Below, piece after piece: positions 1 through 9,006 of a stretch of 64,000 bases of DNA. Numbering within the stretch: the stretch's first letter is position 1; every line of letters begins with the position of its first letter. The translations under genes were made by a program, and so were the position numbers. This DNA comes from Dictyoglomota bacterium. GTDB taxonomy: Bacteria; Dictyoglomota; Dictyoglomia; Dictyoglomales; Dictyoglomaceae. The stretch spans positions 62,001 through 126,000 of the forward strand of contig JAKOUL010000072.1 of the NCBI GenBank assembly GCA_029776735.1, in the 5' to 3' direction. Under the pieces are notes generated by a model. It was not told where the DNA came from and made no database searches. It worked only from the letters and a program-made list of their open reading frames with translations.

Positions 1-2
1 GA

Positions 3-989
3 AAGAAAATTATAGTTTTGGATATTAGAAAAAGAAGAGAAGAAGTGTTGGACAATTTTACTTTGCAAGAGACAGAGAAAATGCTAAGATTGGGAAAACA
101 AGTTTTCTTTTTATTAAATAGGCTTGGATTTTCCACATATATTCAATGTCAGGATTGTGGATATATATTTATGTGTCCACATTGTAATAGTCCTTTAGTT
201 TTTCATTCAGAAGAAAAGATTCTAAAGTGCCATTATTGTGGATTTTATACTTTTCTTCCAGAGAGATGTCCTAATTGTGAAGGATATAATTTTATATATG
301 GAGGAATAGGAACAGAAAAATTATGTAAATACTTGAGTAAAATTTTTGGTAAGTATACTATACAGAGATTTGATAGTGAAGTAGAAATTCAAGATAAAAG
401 TATCTTAGATATGAGTAATATAGTAGTAGGAACAAGAATTATAGAACCTTGGATTTCAGGAGATAATGTAGGATTACTAGTAATTTATAATTTTGATAGT
501 TTTTTACATTTTCCTGATTTTGCTATGCCCGAAAAAGCCTTTGGACTAGTTAAGAGGATAGAGAGTGCTTTTAAAGGAGAGGAGATAATAATAAGGACCT
601 ATTCTCCTAACCACTATGTATTAAGAGCTTTGAAAATTGGATCATATGGTACCTTTTTATCTCAGGAATTAACCTTTAGAAAGATGTTGTTTTATCCTCC
701 GTTTAGTTATCTTCATCAAGTAATTTTAGAGGGAATAGATGAGGAAGAGGTATTGGGAGAAGGAAATCAAATGGTTAAAAATATGGAGAATTATTTTGGT
801 GATAATATTGAAATTTTAGGTCCCGCTCCATTTGTTCCACCTTTAATAAAGGGGAAATATAGATATCATATAGTGATAAAAACTAAGGATGTAAAAGGGA
901 AATTAATAGGAGACATTATAGAAAAAAGTAAGTCTTCATTTTCTAATGTAAAAATTACTATTAATATAGATGTAAAAGAAATAATATGA
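3..989 (+). CDS. priA: Primosomal protein N' (replication restart helicase PriA), C-terminal part
   Basis: The reading frame is open from the window edge, so the gene is cut at its 5' end and about 328 C-terminal residues are visible. PriA is the DExH helicase that reloads the replisome at stalled forks. Four cysteine pairs are visible (CQDC, CPHC, CHYC, CPNC), matching the zinc-binding domain inserted in the PriA helicase core, followed by the GIGTEKL and VVGTRII segments of helicase domain 2 and a C-terminal domain. The Walker A and DEXH motifs would lie upstream of the window. The gene is followed 11 bp later by def, as in many Firmicutes. The first ATG or TTG inside the window is not the true start. 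Confidence 0.93.
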   Translation, partial: KKIIVLDIRKRREEVLDNFTLQETEKMLRLGKQVFFLLNRLGFSTYIQCQDCGYIFMCPHCNSPLVFHSEEKILKCHYCGFYTFLPERCPNCEGYNFIYGGIGTEKLCKYLSKIFGKYTIQRFDSEVEIQDKSILDMSNIVVGTRIIEPWISGDNVGLLVIYNFDSFLHFPDFAMPEKAFGLVKRIESAFKGEEIIIRTYSPNHYVLRALKIGSYGTFLSQELTFRKMLFYPPFSYLHQVILEGIDEEEVLGEGNQMVKNMENYFGDNIEILGPAPFVPPLIKGKYRYHIVIKTKDVKGKLIGDIIEKSKSSFSNVKITINIDVKEII

Positions 990-1000
990 GGTGATGCTAA

Positions 1001-1453
1001 ATGATACTTGAGATAAGAAAAATTGGAGACCCAATATTAAAAAAGAAAGCTAAAAATGTAGAAAAGATAGATGAAAAAATCAAGAAGCTTATAGAGGATA
1101 TGTTTGAAACTATGAAGTTTGCAGATGGTGTTGGTTTGGCAGCTCCACAAGTTGGGGAAAGTCTAAGGGTTATAGTTATTGATTTTGAGGAAAATTCACT
1201 GGTTCTTATTAATCCTAAAATTATAGAACAAGAAGAGGAAAACATGGATTTAGAAGGATGCTTGAGCATACCTGGAATTGAAGTTCCTGTAAAAAGAGCA
1301 GAAAAGATAGTTTTTGAAGCTCAAGATATTAATGGGAAACTAAGAAAATATAAAGCAAAAGGGCTTTTTGCAAGAATTATACAACATGAGATGGATCATT
1401 TGGATGGAGTTTTGATTATAGATAGGATATTAGAGGAAAATGTGAAGGTTTAA
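1001..1453 (+). CDS. def: Peptide deformylase
   Basis: Removes the formyl group from the N-terminal methionine of new proteins. All three family motifs are present in 150 aa: GVGLAAPQVG (residues 43-52), EGCLSIPG (85-92, metal-ligand Cys) and HEMDH (129-133, two His metal ligands and catalytic Glu). The start is an ATG preceded by a GAGGTGAT ribosome site. It lies in tandem with fmt, which adds the formyl group to initiator tRNA, the usual pairing. Length is typical for short bacterial type deformylases. Confidence 0.97.
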   Translation: MILEIRKIGDPILKKKAKNVEKIDEKIKKLIEDMFETMKFADGVGLAAPQVGESLRVIVIDFEENSLVLINPKIIEQEEENMDLEGCLSIPGIEVPVKRAEKIVFEAQDINGKLRKYKAKGLFARIIQHEMDHLDGVLIIDRILEENVKV

Positions 1454-1455
1454 AG

Positions 1456-2394
1456 ATGATAAGAATCGTATTCTTTGGAACTCCAGATTTTGCAAAGATA
1501 GTTCTTGAAAAGATATATCCTCATGTGCAAGTGTTAGGTGTTTTCACTCAGCCTGATAAGCCTAAGGGAAGAGTAAAAAAGTTATTATCTCCTCCTGTGA
1601 AAGTGTTTGCAATAGAGAAGGGAATTCCTGTATTTCAGCCTGAGAAATTAAGAAGTAAAGAGGTAAAAGATATCGTCAAAGAGCTAAATCCAGAAGCCTT
1701 AGTAGTAGCCTCTTATGGTAAGATTATTCCTGAAGATTTACTATTTATACCTCCTTTGGGAGGGATAAATGTGCATGCTTCTATTTTACCTAAATATCGG
1801 GGAGCAGCTCCTATTGAAAGAGCAATTCTTAATTGTGAAGAGGAAACTGGTATCTCAATAATGAAAATGGATGCTGGTTTAGATACGGGTCCTGTGTATA
1901 CTATAAAGAGAATACCTATTTTTCCTGAAGATGATAAAGGAACGCTTACTGTGAAACTTGCAAATATAGGGGCAGAGACTCTTCTTGAAGTACTACCTCT
2001 TATTAGAGATGGAAAAATAATCCCTTTTCCTCAGAAGGATGAAGAAGCAACTTATGCTCCTAAGATTACAAAGGAAGAAGAAAAAGTAGATTGGGAAGAT
2101 AGCGTGAAAAAAATCTGGTGTAAAATACGAGCTTTTTCTCCTGAGCCTGGTGCTTATACCTTATTTAGAGGTTTTAAGTTAAAGATTTACAAAACTTCCT
2201 ACGAGTTTACATCTTTGGATAAAAGTATTCCTAATGGTACAATAATAAAGATGGAAAAAGAGAAAGGTATAGGAATAAAAGGAAAAGATGGGATACTGTG
2301 GATTTTAGAAGTACAGCCAGAAAGTAAAAGGAAGATGACCTTTAAAGAATTTATAAATGGGTACCGTCTAAATATAGGAGAACTTGTAAATTGA
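1456..2394 (+). CDS. fmt: Methionyl-tRNA formyltransferase
   Basis: Formylates initiator Met-tRNA using 10-formyltetrahydrofolate. The N-terminal formyltransferase fold shows FFGTPDFA near the start and the catalytic region NVHASILPKYRGAAP (about residues 105-119; Asn and His of the NxH signature) plus GLDTGPV (Asp at about 143). The C-terminal OB-like tRNA-binding domain follows. At 312 aa the length is normal. Two bases separate it from def, so the two are co-transcribed. Confidence 0.97.
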   Translation: MIRIVFFGTPDFAKIVLEKIYPHVQVLGVFTQPDKPKGRVKKLLSPPVKVFAIEKGIPVFQPEKLRSKEVKDIVKELNPEALVVASYGKIIPEDLLFIPPLGGINVHASILPKYRGAAPIERAILNCEEETGISIMKMDAGLDTGPVYTIKRIPIFPEDDKGTLTVKLANIGAETLLEVLPLIRDGKIIPFPQKDEEATYAPKITKEEEKVDWEDSVKKIWCKIRAFSPEPGAYTLFRGFKLKIYKTSYEFTSLDKSIPNGTIIKMEKEKGIGIKGKDGILWILEVQPESKRKMTFKEFINGYRLNIGELVN

Positions 2395-2413
2395 AGAAAG
2401 GAGGTGGAGTGAT

Positions 2414-3103
2414 ATGTTTTTTCTCTGGGATCCTACATATATATTATTAATTCCTGCATTGATTCTTTCTATCTATGCAAGTGTAAAGGTAAGGTCTGCA
2501 TTTAACTACTTTTCAAAGATTCCAAATAGCAAAGGAATAACTGGTAGAGAGGCAGCGGAGATTATTTTACGTTCTCTTGGGTTATATGATGTAAAGATAG
2601 AGCCTATACCAGGTACATTAACAGATCATTATGATCCAAGAGCAAAAGTTTTAAGACTTTCACAATCTGTACATTCTTCGCCATCAATTGCTGCAGTAGG
2701 TGTTGCAGCTCATGAAATTGGGCATGCAGTACAAGATGCTACTGGATACTATGCTTTGGTACTTCGTTCTTCCCTTGTTCCTATAGCTAATATTGGAACT
2801 CAACTTGCTTTTCCTCTTTTCCTCTTGGGTTTTATTTTTGGAAGCTCAGGTTTAATGAATGTAGGAATACTTGCTTTTTCTGTAGCAGTTCTTTTCTATA
2901 TTGTTACTTTACCTGTAGAGTATAATGCAAGTAAAAGGGCAAGAGAACTTCTTCTTTCTACAGGGATTGTTAGTACTCAAGAGGCTGAAGGTGTAAAGAA
3001 GGTTTTGAATGCTGCAGCTCTTACCTATCTAGCTGCTGCTCTTACTGCCCTTCTCAACCTCTTCCGTTTAATTCTCCTTGCAAATATGAGAAATAGAAAT
3101 TAA
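2414..3103 (+). CDS. Membrane zinc metallopeptidase, YugP-like
   Basis: A 229-aa membrane protein with an N-terminal hydrophobic segment (about 8-25), a HEIGH zinc-protease motif at residues 100-104, a later Glu in PVEYNASKRA that could be the third zinc ligand, and hydrophobic segments at about 120-165 and 200-225. This matches the putative neutral zinc metallopeptidase family typified by Bacillus YugP. The natural substrate is not known to me. A strong AAAGGAGGTGG ribosome site precedes the ATG. Its place between fmt and rsmB recurs in other thermophilic Firmicute-like genomes, as I recall. Confidence 0.85.
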   Translation: MFFLWDPTYILLIPALILSIYASVKVRSAFNYFSKIPNSKGITGREAAEIILRSLGLYDVKIEPIPGTLTDHYDPRAKVLRLSQSVHSSPSIAAVGVAAHEIGHAVQDATGYYALVLRSSLVPIANIGTQLAFPLFLLGFIFGSSGLMNVGILAFSVAVLFYIVTLPVEYNASKRARELLLSTGIVSTQEAEGVKKVLNAAALTYLAAALTALLNLFRLILLANMRNRN

Positions 3104-4395
3104 TGGAAGTTAGGTTTAAGGCTGCAGAGATTTTATACGAATTGGAAAAGAGGGAGGCTTATGTTAATATTCTATTGAAAACTAAGCTTCCCTCTTATAA
3201 TTTGTCTTTGAAGGAGAAATATTTTATTACCGAATTAGTCTATGGAGTTACCAGGTGGAAATCTACATTAGATTATATATGGAAGAGATTTGTTAAGAAG
3301 GATAGACTTTCTTTATATGCAAAAATACTTTTGAGACTTGTAGTCTATCATACTTATTTTTTAAAGGATACAATTCTCCCAATAGTAGTGGATGAGGTTG
3401 TTGAAATAGCAAAGATAAAAGCTCCTAAAGAGAAGAGTGTTATAAATGCAGTCTCAAGGAATATAATTAGGGAAAAAGAATATCTTGACTTAGTATCAAT
3501 GCCTTGGGATATAAAATATGCCATGCCTAATTTTATTCTTGAAGAATGGGAAGATTATTTAGGAATGGCAGAAGCTATTAAAATTGCTTCTTGGAGTAAT
3601 AGACCTTATGAGATCTCTATAAGAATAAATACTTTGAAAACCAATAAAGAAATATTAAAAACCGAATTGGAGAAGAGAGGAATTTCAGCAAAGGATGGAT
3701 ATTTGACGGAAAATTCTTTGATATTAAAAAATGGAGTTGAATGGGAAAAGCTGGATCTTTTTAAAGGTGGTTTCTTTGTGATACAGAGTGAGGCTTCTAT
3801 GCTTCCCCCATTAATTTTAGATCCAAAACCTGGGGAGAGAGTAATTGACTTATGTGCTGCACCGGGACTTAAAAGTACCCATATAGCAGAAGTCATGGAA
3901 AATAAAGGAAAAGTTGTTTCAGTAGATATAAATAAGAATAGGAGTAAACTTATAGAGGAAAATTCTGAAAGACTGGGTATATCAATAATAGAAACCTTAA
4001 ATATGGATGCTCTTGATCTTCCTAATTCTTTTGATTCTGCTTTTGACAAGGTTCTTCTGGATGCCCCTTGCACAGGTTTTGGAGTTATAAGACATAAACC
4101 TGAGATAAAGTGGAGAAGAAATAAAGAAGACATCTATGAACTTTCAGAGTTGCAGCTCAGATTATTAGAAAAAGCAGGAAAGATGGTTAAAAAAGGGGGA
4201 AGAATTTTGTATAGTACTTGTACTTTAACTTGGAGTGAGAATGAAGGAGTTGTCCTAAAATTTTTGCAGAACCATCCGGAGTTTAGGCTTCAAAAATTCC
4301 ATTTCAAAGATGAAAAATATCCAGGTATCTTTAAGGTTTTACCTTATAAATATAAAACTGATGGGTTTTTTATTTCCTTGTTAGCCCGTGAGTAG
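3103..4395 (+). CDS. rsmB: 16S rRNA (cytosine-967-C5)-methyltransferase RsmB
   Basis: Methylates C967 of 16S rRNA. The N-terminal about 140 residues are a NusB-like RNA-binding domain and the C-terminal part is the SAM-dependent methyltransferase. Visible motifs are IDLCAAPGLKSTH (SAM loop), DAPCTGFG (motif IV PC) and YSTCTL (motif VI with the catalytic Cys). At 430 aa it is normal length. The ATG overlaps the stop of the upstream gene (TAATG), so translation is coupled. Confidence 0.95.
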   Translation: MEVRFKAAEILYELEKREAYVNILLKTKLPSYNLSLKEKYFITELVYGVTRWKSTLDYIWKRFVKKDRLSLYAKILLRLVVYHTYFLKDTILPIVVDEVVEIAKIKAPKEKSVINAVSRNIIREKEYLDLVSMPWDIKYAMPNFILEEWEDYLGMAEAIKIASWSNRPYEISIRINTLKTNKEILKTELEKRGISAKDGYLTENSLILKNGVEWEKLDLFKGGFFVIQSEASMLPPLILDPKPGERVIDLCAAPGLKSTHIAEVMENKGKVVSVDINKNRSKLIEENSERLGISIIETLNMDALDLPNSFDSAFDKVLLDAPCTGFGVIRHKPEIKWRRNKEDIYELSELQLRLLEKAGKMVKKGGRILYSTCTLTWSENEGVVLKFLQNHPEFRLQKFHFKDEKYPGIFKVLPYKYKTDGFFISLLARE

Positions 4396-5449
4396 GAACA
4401 TATTTTCTTTTGATAAAAAGGAGTTTGAAAAAGAAATGGAAGGATGGGGAGAACTATCCTATAGGGTGGATCAGGTTTTTGATTGGATCTATAAAAAGCT
4501 TATTTTTGATCCTATGCAAATGACTAATCTACCTATACCTCTTAGAGAAAAGCTTAAAAATAACTTTTCTTTTGATCTTCCTAAAATAGTTTCTAAAGTA
4601 AAAAATATGAATACAAAAAAGTATCTTATGGAACTTGAGGATGGAGAAAAAATTGAAACCATACTGATGAAGCATTCTAATAGAAGAACCATATGTGTAT
4701 CTACACAGGTAGGGTGTTCTTTTTCTTGTGGATTTTGTGCTACTGGGCTTATAGGGTTAAGAAGAAATCTTCATGCAGAGGAAATAGTTTCTCAGATTTT
4801 GCTATTGGGGAAGGAGCTTAGGGAAGAAAATGAGAAAATTAGTAATATAGTATTTATGGGGATGGGGGAGCCTTTAGCTAATTATTCTTCAGTTATAAAA
4901 GCTTTGAGGATTATACATGAGGACTGGGGTTTAAATATAGGTGCAAAACATATTACTATCTCTACCATAGGGATTGTCCCTAAAATTTATGATCTTGCAA
5001 AAGAAAATCTTAAGGTAAGACTTGCTATTTCCTTACATGCACCTAATAATGACTTAAGAGATAAAGTAATTCCTCTAAATAAAGAGTATCCTATAGAAGA
5101 TTTAATAGAAGCAGCATGGTTTTATGCTGAGAAGACAGGTAGGAGAGTAACTTTTGAATATGTACTTATAAAGGATTTTAACGATAAACCTGAACATGCA
5201 AGAGAGCTTATTACTCTCTTGAAAGGAAAACCTGCTCATGTAAATCTAATACCATGGAATAGAGTCTCTGAGTATCCTTGGGATACACCAAGGATGAATT
5301 CTATAGAAAGATTTGAGAGATATTTAAAAGAGGCAGGGTTAAAAGTTACTTTAAGAAGATCTTATGGAAGCAACATTAGAGCAGGGTGTGGACAGCTAAG
5401 AGCTGTATATTTACAGAAAGTTAAGGAGGGTAAGAAGTGCGAAAACTAA
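4388..5449 (+). CDS. rlmN: Dual-specificity rRNA/tRNA adenine-C2 methyltransferase RlmN (radical SAM)
   Basis: Methylates A2503 of 23S rRNA (and A37 of some tRNAs) by radical SAM chemistry. The 4Fe-4S motif CSFSCGFC places cysteines at residues 110, 114 and 117. The GMGEPLANY segment contributes to SAM binding, and the C-terminal GCGQLR contains the Cys that forms the methyl-transfer intermediate. At 353 aa it is typical. The start is GTG, overlapping the rsmB stop by 8 bp. Confidence 0.96.
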   Translation: MSRNIFSFDKKEFEKEMEGWGELSYRVDQVFDWIYKKLIFDPMQMTNLPIPLREKLKNNFSFDLPKIVSKVKNMNTKKYLMELEDGEKIETILMKHSNRRTICVSTQVGCSFSCGFCATGLIGLRRNLHAEEIVSQILLLGKELREENEKISNIVFMGMGEPLANYSSVIKALRIIHEDWGLNIGAKHITISTIGIVPKIYDLAKENLKVRLAISLHAPNNDLRDKVIPLNKEYPIEDLIEAAWFYAEKTGRRVTFEYVLIKDFNDKPEHARELITLLKGKPAHVNLIPWNRVSEYPWDTPRMNSIERFERYLKEAGLKVTLRRSYGSNIRAGCGQLRAVYLQKVKEGKKCEN

Positions 5450-6006
5450 GTAATAAGGAGATAGTTTTATATGTTCTTATTGCTATCAATGTAGTTATTT
5501 TAGGAGTTAATATATATTTTTTCCAAAAGGCACTATTTAAAGTGGACGAGTTAGTGACACCACCAAATGTACTAAATAAGAACATTATAGAGGCAACTAA
5601 GATGCTTACTGCTAAGGATTTTAAACCTCAAATAGAAGGTATACTTATGGATAAGAACAAAGAGCTTTTAACTATTTTAGATCAAAATCCATTAAATACT
5701 GATGTACCAAAAGGAAGCATTGTGGGTTTATGGATAAACTTACCTGCTAAGTTAGTTAAAATGCCTGATGTAAAATATAAGGATATAGGGGAAGCAAGAA
5801 ATATCTTAGAGGGACTTGGCTTGAAAGTAGAAGTGGTTTCCCAAGAAAATGGTTATGTAGTAAGACAAGCACCAGAGGCTGGCTTTTATATAGAGAATGG
5901 AGGAAATGTTGTTATTTGGACTTATACAGATGTTGAAGAATCTAATGTAGAAGAATCTACCATAGAGGAATCTACTATAGAGGAATCTACCGAGCCTAAT
6001 TTCTGA
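5437..6006 (+). CDS. Membrane-anchored PASTA-domain protein without a kinase domain
   Basis: A 189-aa protein with a short cytoplasmic N-terminus, one transmembrane helix (about residues 9-30) and two PASTA-like repeats (about 43-100 and 108-163; the second has the typical MPDV...A...L...GL pattern). The tail is an acidic Thr/Ser repeat (units VEES and TIEES). PASTA domains bind peptidoglycan fragments, so an envelope role is likely. In Bacillus the prpC-prkC-rsgA genes occupy this place between rlmN and rpe; here only the PASTA part is present and no Ser/Thr kinase domain is seen. GTG start with an AAGGAGGG site 6 nt upstream; overlaps rlmN by 13 bp. Confidence 0.75.
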   Translation: MRKLSNKEIVLYVLIAINVVILGVNIYFFQKALFKVDELVTPPNVLNKNIIEATKMLTAKDFKPQIEGILMDKNKELLTILDQNPLNTDVPKGSIVGLWINLPAKLVKMPDVKYKDIGEARNILEGLGLKVEVVSQENGYVVRQAPEAGFYIENGGNVVIWTYTDVEESNVEESTIEESTIEESTEPNF

Positions 6007-6023
6007 TGGAGGGGAATAAGAAA

Positions 6024-6686
6024 ATGGAGGTAAAAGTTTATCCCTCTCTTTTATCTGTGAATGTTTTGAATGTGGAGTATTCTATTAGATTAGTTGAAAA
6101 AATTGCTGATGGACTTCATGTGGATATCATGGATGGACACTTTGTACCTAATTTAAGTTATGGCCCCTCTTTTGTAGAGGCAATTAAAAAAAGGACTGAT
6201 CTTTCTTTGAATGTGCATTTAATGGTGAAAGAACCAGAAAAGTTTGTAGATCTATTTATAGATGCTGGGGTAGATGAGCTTGGTTTCCATATTGAAACCA
6301 CTTATCATCCTCAGAGATTAATAAAATATATAAGAGATCATGGAGTAAGGCCCTTCGTAACCTTAAATCCTGTAACGCCTCTAAATTCTATAGAATACCT
6401 TTTGGGCGATGTGGATATGGTTCTTCTTATGACTGTAAATCCAGGATACGGTGGGCAGGAATTCTTGCGTTTTTGTTTAAAGAAAGTAAGAAGGCTTAGA
6501 GAAATGGCTGTAAGAGAGGGTATAAGTTTAGATATAATGGTAGATGGTGGTATTGACCTAAGTACAGCACCACTCGTGGTAGATATGGGGGCTAATATTC
6601 TAATAAGCGGATATGGAATATTCGGTAGTAATGATCCTGCTGATACCATTCTTAAGATGAAGTCATTAAAGTTTAAGGAGGTTTGA
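6024..6686 (+). CDS. rpe: Ribulose-phosphate 3-epimerase
   Basis: Interconverts ribulose-5-P and xylulose-5-P in the pentose phosphate pathway. The TIM-barrel motifs are all there: PSLLSVN, HVDIMDGHFVPN, HLMV, TVNPGYGGQ and the phosphate-binding VDGG and SGYGIF. I start at the ATG at 6024, giving 220 aa; it has a GGAGGGG site about 9 nt upstream and matches the family N-terminus. The alternative ATG at 6006 would add six residues. It is the last conserved member of the priA-to-rpe locus. Confidence 0.95.
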   Translation: MEVKVYPSLLSVNVLNVEYSIRLVEKIADGLHVDIMDGHFVPNLSYGPSFVEAIKKRTDLSLNVHLMVKEPEKFVDLFIDAGVDELGFHIETTYHPQRLIKYIRDHGVRPFVTLNPVTPLNSIEYLLGDVDMVLLMTVNPGYGGQEFLRFCLKKVRRLREMAVREGISLDIMVDGGIDLSTAPLVVDMGANILISGYGIFGSNDPADTILKMKSLKFKEV

Positions 6687-6690
6687 ATCT

Positions 6691-7284
6691 ATGACACTTA
6701 TATATGTACCTTGGTTTATTCCCTTAATTATAATTTCTATTCTCATACTACAGAGGAGCTTAGAGAAAAGGGAGACTGAAACATACGAGACTGATGCTAA
6801 AAAGTTTATAAAAATTGAGGGAAGTGAAGAAGTAATTCCACCTTGGAGAAGAGAAGAACAAAAGAAGGAAGAAAATAAGCCTAAAAAAAGAGGTGTTTTG
6901 TTCTGGATCCTTAATAGTATATTAATCCTTTATGTGCTTTTTGTTTGGTATATAGCGCAGTATCAAGGTTTTAATAAAGGGATATATGAAATAATTGCTG
7001 GATTTACAATCTCTTTGTATTTCTTTTATTTAGATATTCCAGGTCTTCTTAGTAATATTTGGATCTATAGGGAGTATCCTGGTAGTATAAAAGGAGAAAT
7101 TGTGATGAGTAAACATTTTGTTCTTGCATCAAAGAAAAATGAGACAAAAGTATTTTTAACTATTCTTTTCTTCTATTATTTAGCTACTTTTTCTAACTTT
7201 ATTTTAGGAGGGTTATTAGCTCTTGTTATAAAGATATGGATGATAGATAGAAGAATTTCTAAGACAACTCTTCCGGATTGGTAA
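6691..7284 (+). CDS. Uncharacterised membrane protein
   Basis: I do not recognise this 197-aa protein. It has a hydrophobic N-terminal segment (about residues 4-24), a charged linker rich in Lys and Glu (about 25-68) and three further hydrophobic segments (about 68-90, 97-122, 148-178). It starts 4 bp after rpe, preceded by AAGGAGG, so it should be the last gene of the operon. Its last 26 bp overlap the end of the convergent ABC ATPase gene. No catalytic motif is visible. Confidence 0.7.
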   Translation: MTLIYVPWFIPLIIISILILQRSLEKRETETYETDAKKFIKIEGSEEVIPPWRREEQKKEENKPKKRGVLFWILNSILILYVLFVWYIAQYQGFNKGIYEIIAGFTISLYFFYLDIPGLLSNIWIYREYPGSIKGEIVMSKHFVLASKKNETKVFLTILFFYYLATFSNFILGGLLALVIKIWMIDRRISKTTLPDW

Positions 7285-8041
7285 AAGACATAGGAAAGAA
7301 TAGTTTTTTGCCTTTTATAGTTGTTTCTTCATAATTTACATGGAAGACTTCTCTTAGAAGAGAAGTAGAAAGGATATTTTGGGTTTCTCCATAAGCTACA
7401 ATCCTACCATTTTTTATTGCTAAAAGATAATCTGTATAGAAAGACGCTATATTTATATCATGGAAAATTGCCATTATTAAGAGTTCCTTGCTTAGATTTT
7501 TTATGAAGTCCATAAAGACTATTTGATAATAAGGATCTAAATTATTTGTGGGCTCATCTAAAAGAATAATTTGAGGTTCTTGAACTAAAACCCTTGCGAG
7601 CATCACTCTTTGTTGTTCTCCTCCAGAAAGTTCATATAGTTTCTTCTTTTTAGAGCTTAAAGTATTAGTAATAACCATTATTTCATTGATTTTGTATATA
7701 TCCTTCTTACTTAGAGGTCTCCATGAAGGATGGTGAGGATATCTTCCTAACCTTATATATTCTTCTACTGAGAGAGAAAGGTCTAAAATAGGTTTTTGGG
7801 AAAGAAGGGCTACTTTTTTGGCAATTTCTTCTTGCTTATAAGTCTTTATGTCTTTTTCAAAGAGAAGAATATTACCTATATTTGGCTTTATATAGTTTAT
7901 TATTAATCTAAAAATAGTGCTTTTTCCAGCTCCATTGGGACCGATGATACCAATAAATCCCACATTAGGGGATTTCCATGTAAAGTCTTCTAAGACTATT
8001 TTTTTATTGTATCCTGCGAAAACATTTATAAAGTCAATCAT
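7259..8041 (-). CDS. btuD: ABC transporter ATP-binding protein (cobalamin/Fe-siderophore type, BtuD-like)
   Basis: ATPase subunit of a type II ABC importer, 260 aa. Walker A GPNGAGKST, signature LSGGEQQRVMLARV, Walker B IILLDEPTNNLD and the switch His (FHDIN) are visible. I start at the ATG at 8041 (MIDFINVF); the frame is open further upstream, but that part lies on the permease gene and does not look like an ABC domain. The start overlaps the btuC stop by 4 bp, giving the btuF-btuC-btuD order. The cobalamin assignment rests on similarity of the binding protein and is less certain than the transporter class. Confidence 0.93.
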   Translation of the reverse strand: MIDFINVFAGYNKKIVLEDFTWKSPNVGFIGIIGPNGAGKSTIFRLIINYIKPNIGNILLFEKDIKTYKQEEIAKKVALLSQKPILDLSLSVEEYIRLGRYPHHPSWRPLSKKDIYKINEIMVITNTLSSKKKKLYELSGGEQQRVMLARVLVQEPQIILLDEPTNNLDPYYQIVFMDFIKNLSKELLIMAIFHDINIASFYTDYLLAIKNGRIVAYGETQNILSTSLLREVFHVNYEETTIKGKKLFFPMSFTNPEELS

Positions 8042-9006
8042 TTTTTCTTTACTAAGAGATAAATAAAGAATGGTACTCCAAAAAAAGATGTAATAATTCC
8101 TACAGGAATCTCTGTTGGGTAAAAAAGCATTCTTGCCAATATATCTGAAGAAAGAAGTAATATGGCTCCGCTTAGAAAACTTGATGGTATAAGCCATGAA
8201 TAATCTGGAGTTTCCCATACTCTCATCATATGAGGTGCAATTAGCCCAATAAATCCTATGGCACCAGATACAGCTACAGAAGGTGCGATGAGAAAAGATA
8301 AAAGAATAAGAATGATAGGCTGATATTTTTTTAGAGGAAGACCAAGACTATAGATCTCTTCCTCACTTAAAAACAACAAATTAAATTTTCTTCTCCACAG
8401 CAGTGCCCATGGGATACCAATAAGAGAATATATAAAGAGTATTGTAAAATGAGTCCATCCTTTACCATTAAAACCCCCCATTAGCCAAAAATAAATTCCT
8501 TGGAATGTCTTCTGTTTTAGAAATAATAATAGAGCTACCACAGATGATAAAAGGGAATTTATGGATACCCCCAAAAGGATAATAGTAGTAGAAGATGAAA
8601 ACTTTTTGTTGAATAATATAAGTATTGCAAGGACTAAAAAGGCTCCTAACATAGAAACCCATGGTGTAAAAATAGGATCAATATCCCATGTACTTCCAGC
8701 TAAAAGAAAATATAAAGTAGCTCCTAATAAAGCTCCAGAAGAAAGTCCTATTACATGAGGCTCTGCCAAAGGATTGTGAAATAGGCTTTGTAATATAGCT
8801 CCTGCTACACCTAAATTCCCTCCAACTAAAATAGCTAAAAGGGTGCGAGGGATCCTTATATCCCATACTATGATCCCCCGATTATCTGTTTTATCTTGTA
8901 AAAGATGAGGAATATCTAATAAGGAAACTCTAAAGCTTCCAACGTTTATGGAGCAGATAAATAAACAAACAAGACATAGTAAAAGTAAGACTATTTTCTT
9001 ATTCAT
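8038..9006 (-). CDS. btuC: ABC transporter permease, BtuC/FecCD family
   Basis: 322-aa integral membrane permease with about ten hydrophobic segments. Family hallmarks include RIPRTLLAILVGGNLGVAGA near residue 55, NPLAEPHVIGLSSGALLGA and the GAIGFIGLIAPHMMR coupling region near the C-terminus. It translocates cobalamin or ferric chelates with the ATPase downstream and the binding protein upstream. Overlaps both neighbours by 4 bp, so translation of the three genes is coupled. Confidence 0.94.
   Translation of the reverse strand: MNKKIVLLLLCLVCLFICSINVGSFRVSLLDIPHLLQDKTDNRGIIVWDIRIPRTLLAILVGGNLGVAGAILQSLFHNPLAEPHVIGLSSGALLGATLYFLLAGSTWDIDPIFTPWVSMLGAFLVLAILILFNKKFSSSTTIILLGVSINSLLSSVVALLLFLKQKTFQGIYFWLMGGFNGKGWTHFTILFIYSLIGIPWALLWRRKFNLLFLSEEEIYSLGLPLKKYQPIILILLSFLIAPSVAVSGAIGFIGLIAPHMMRVWETPDYSWLIPSSFLSGAILLLSSDILARMLFYPTEIPVGIITSFFGVPFFIYLLVKKK

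Noticed and set aside
8042..8218. Upstream in-frame extension of the BtuD-like ATPase by 59 residues
   Set aside because: The extension lies fully within btuC coding sequence and shows no ABC-domain features; the ATG at 8041 fits the family and the 4-bp overlap.
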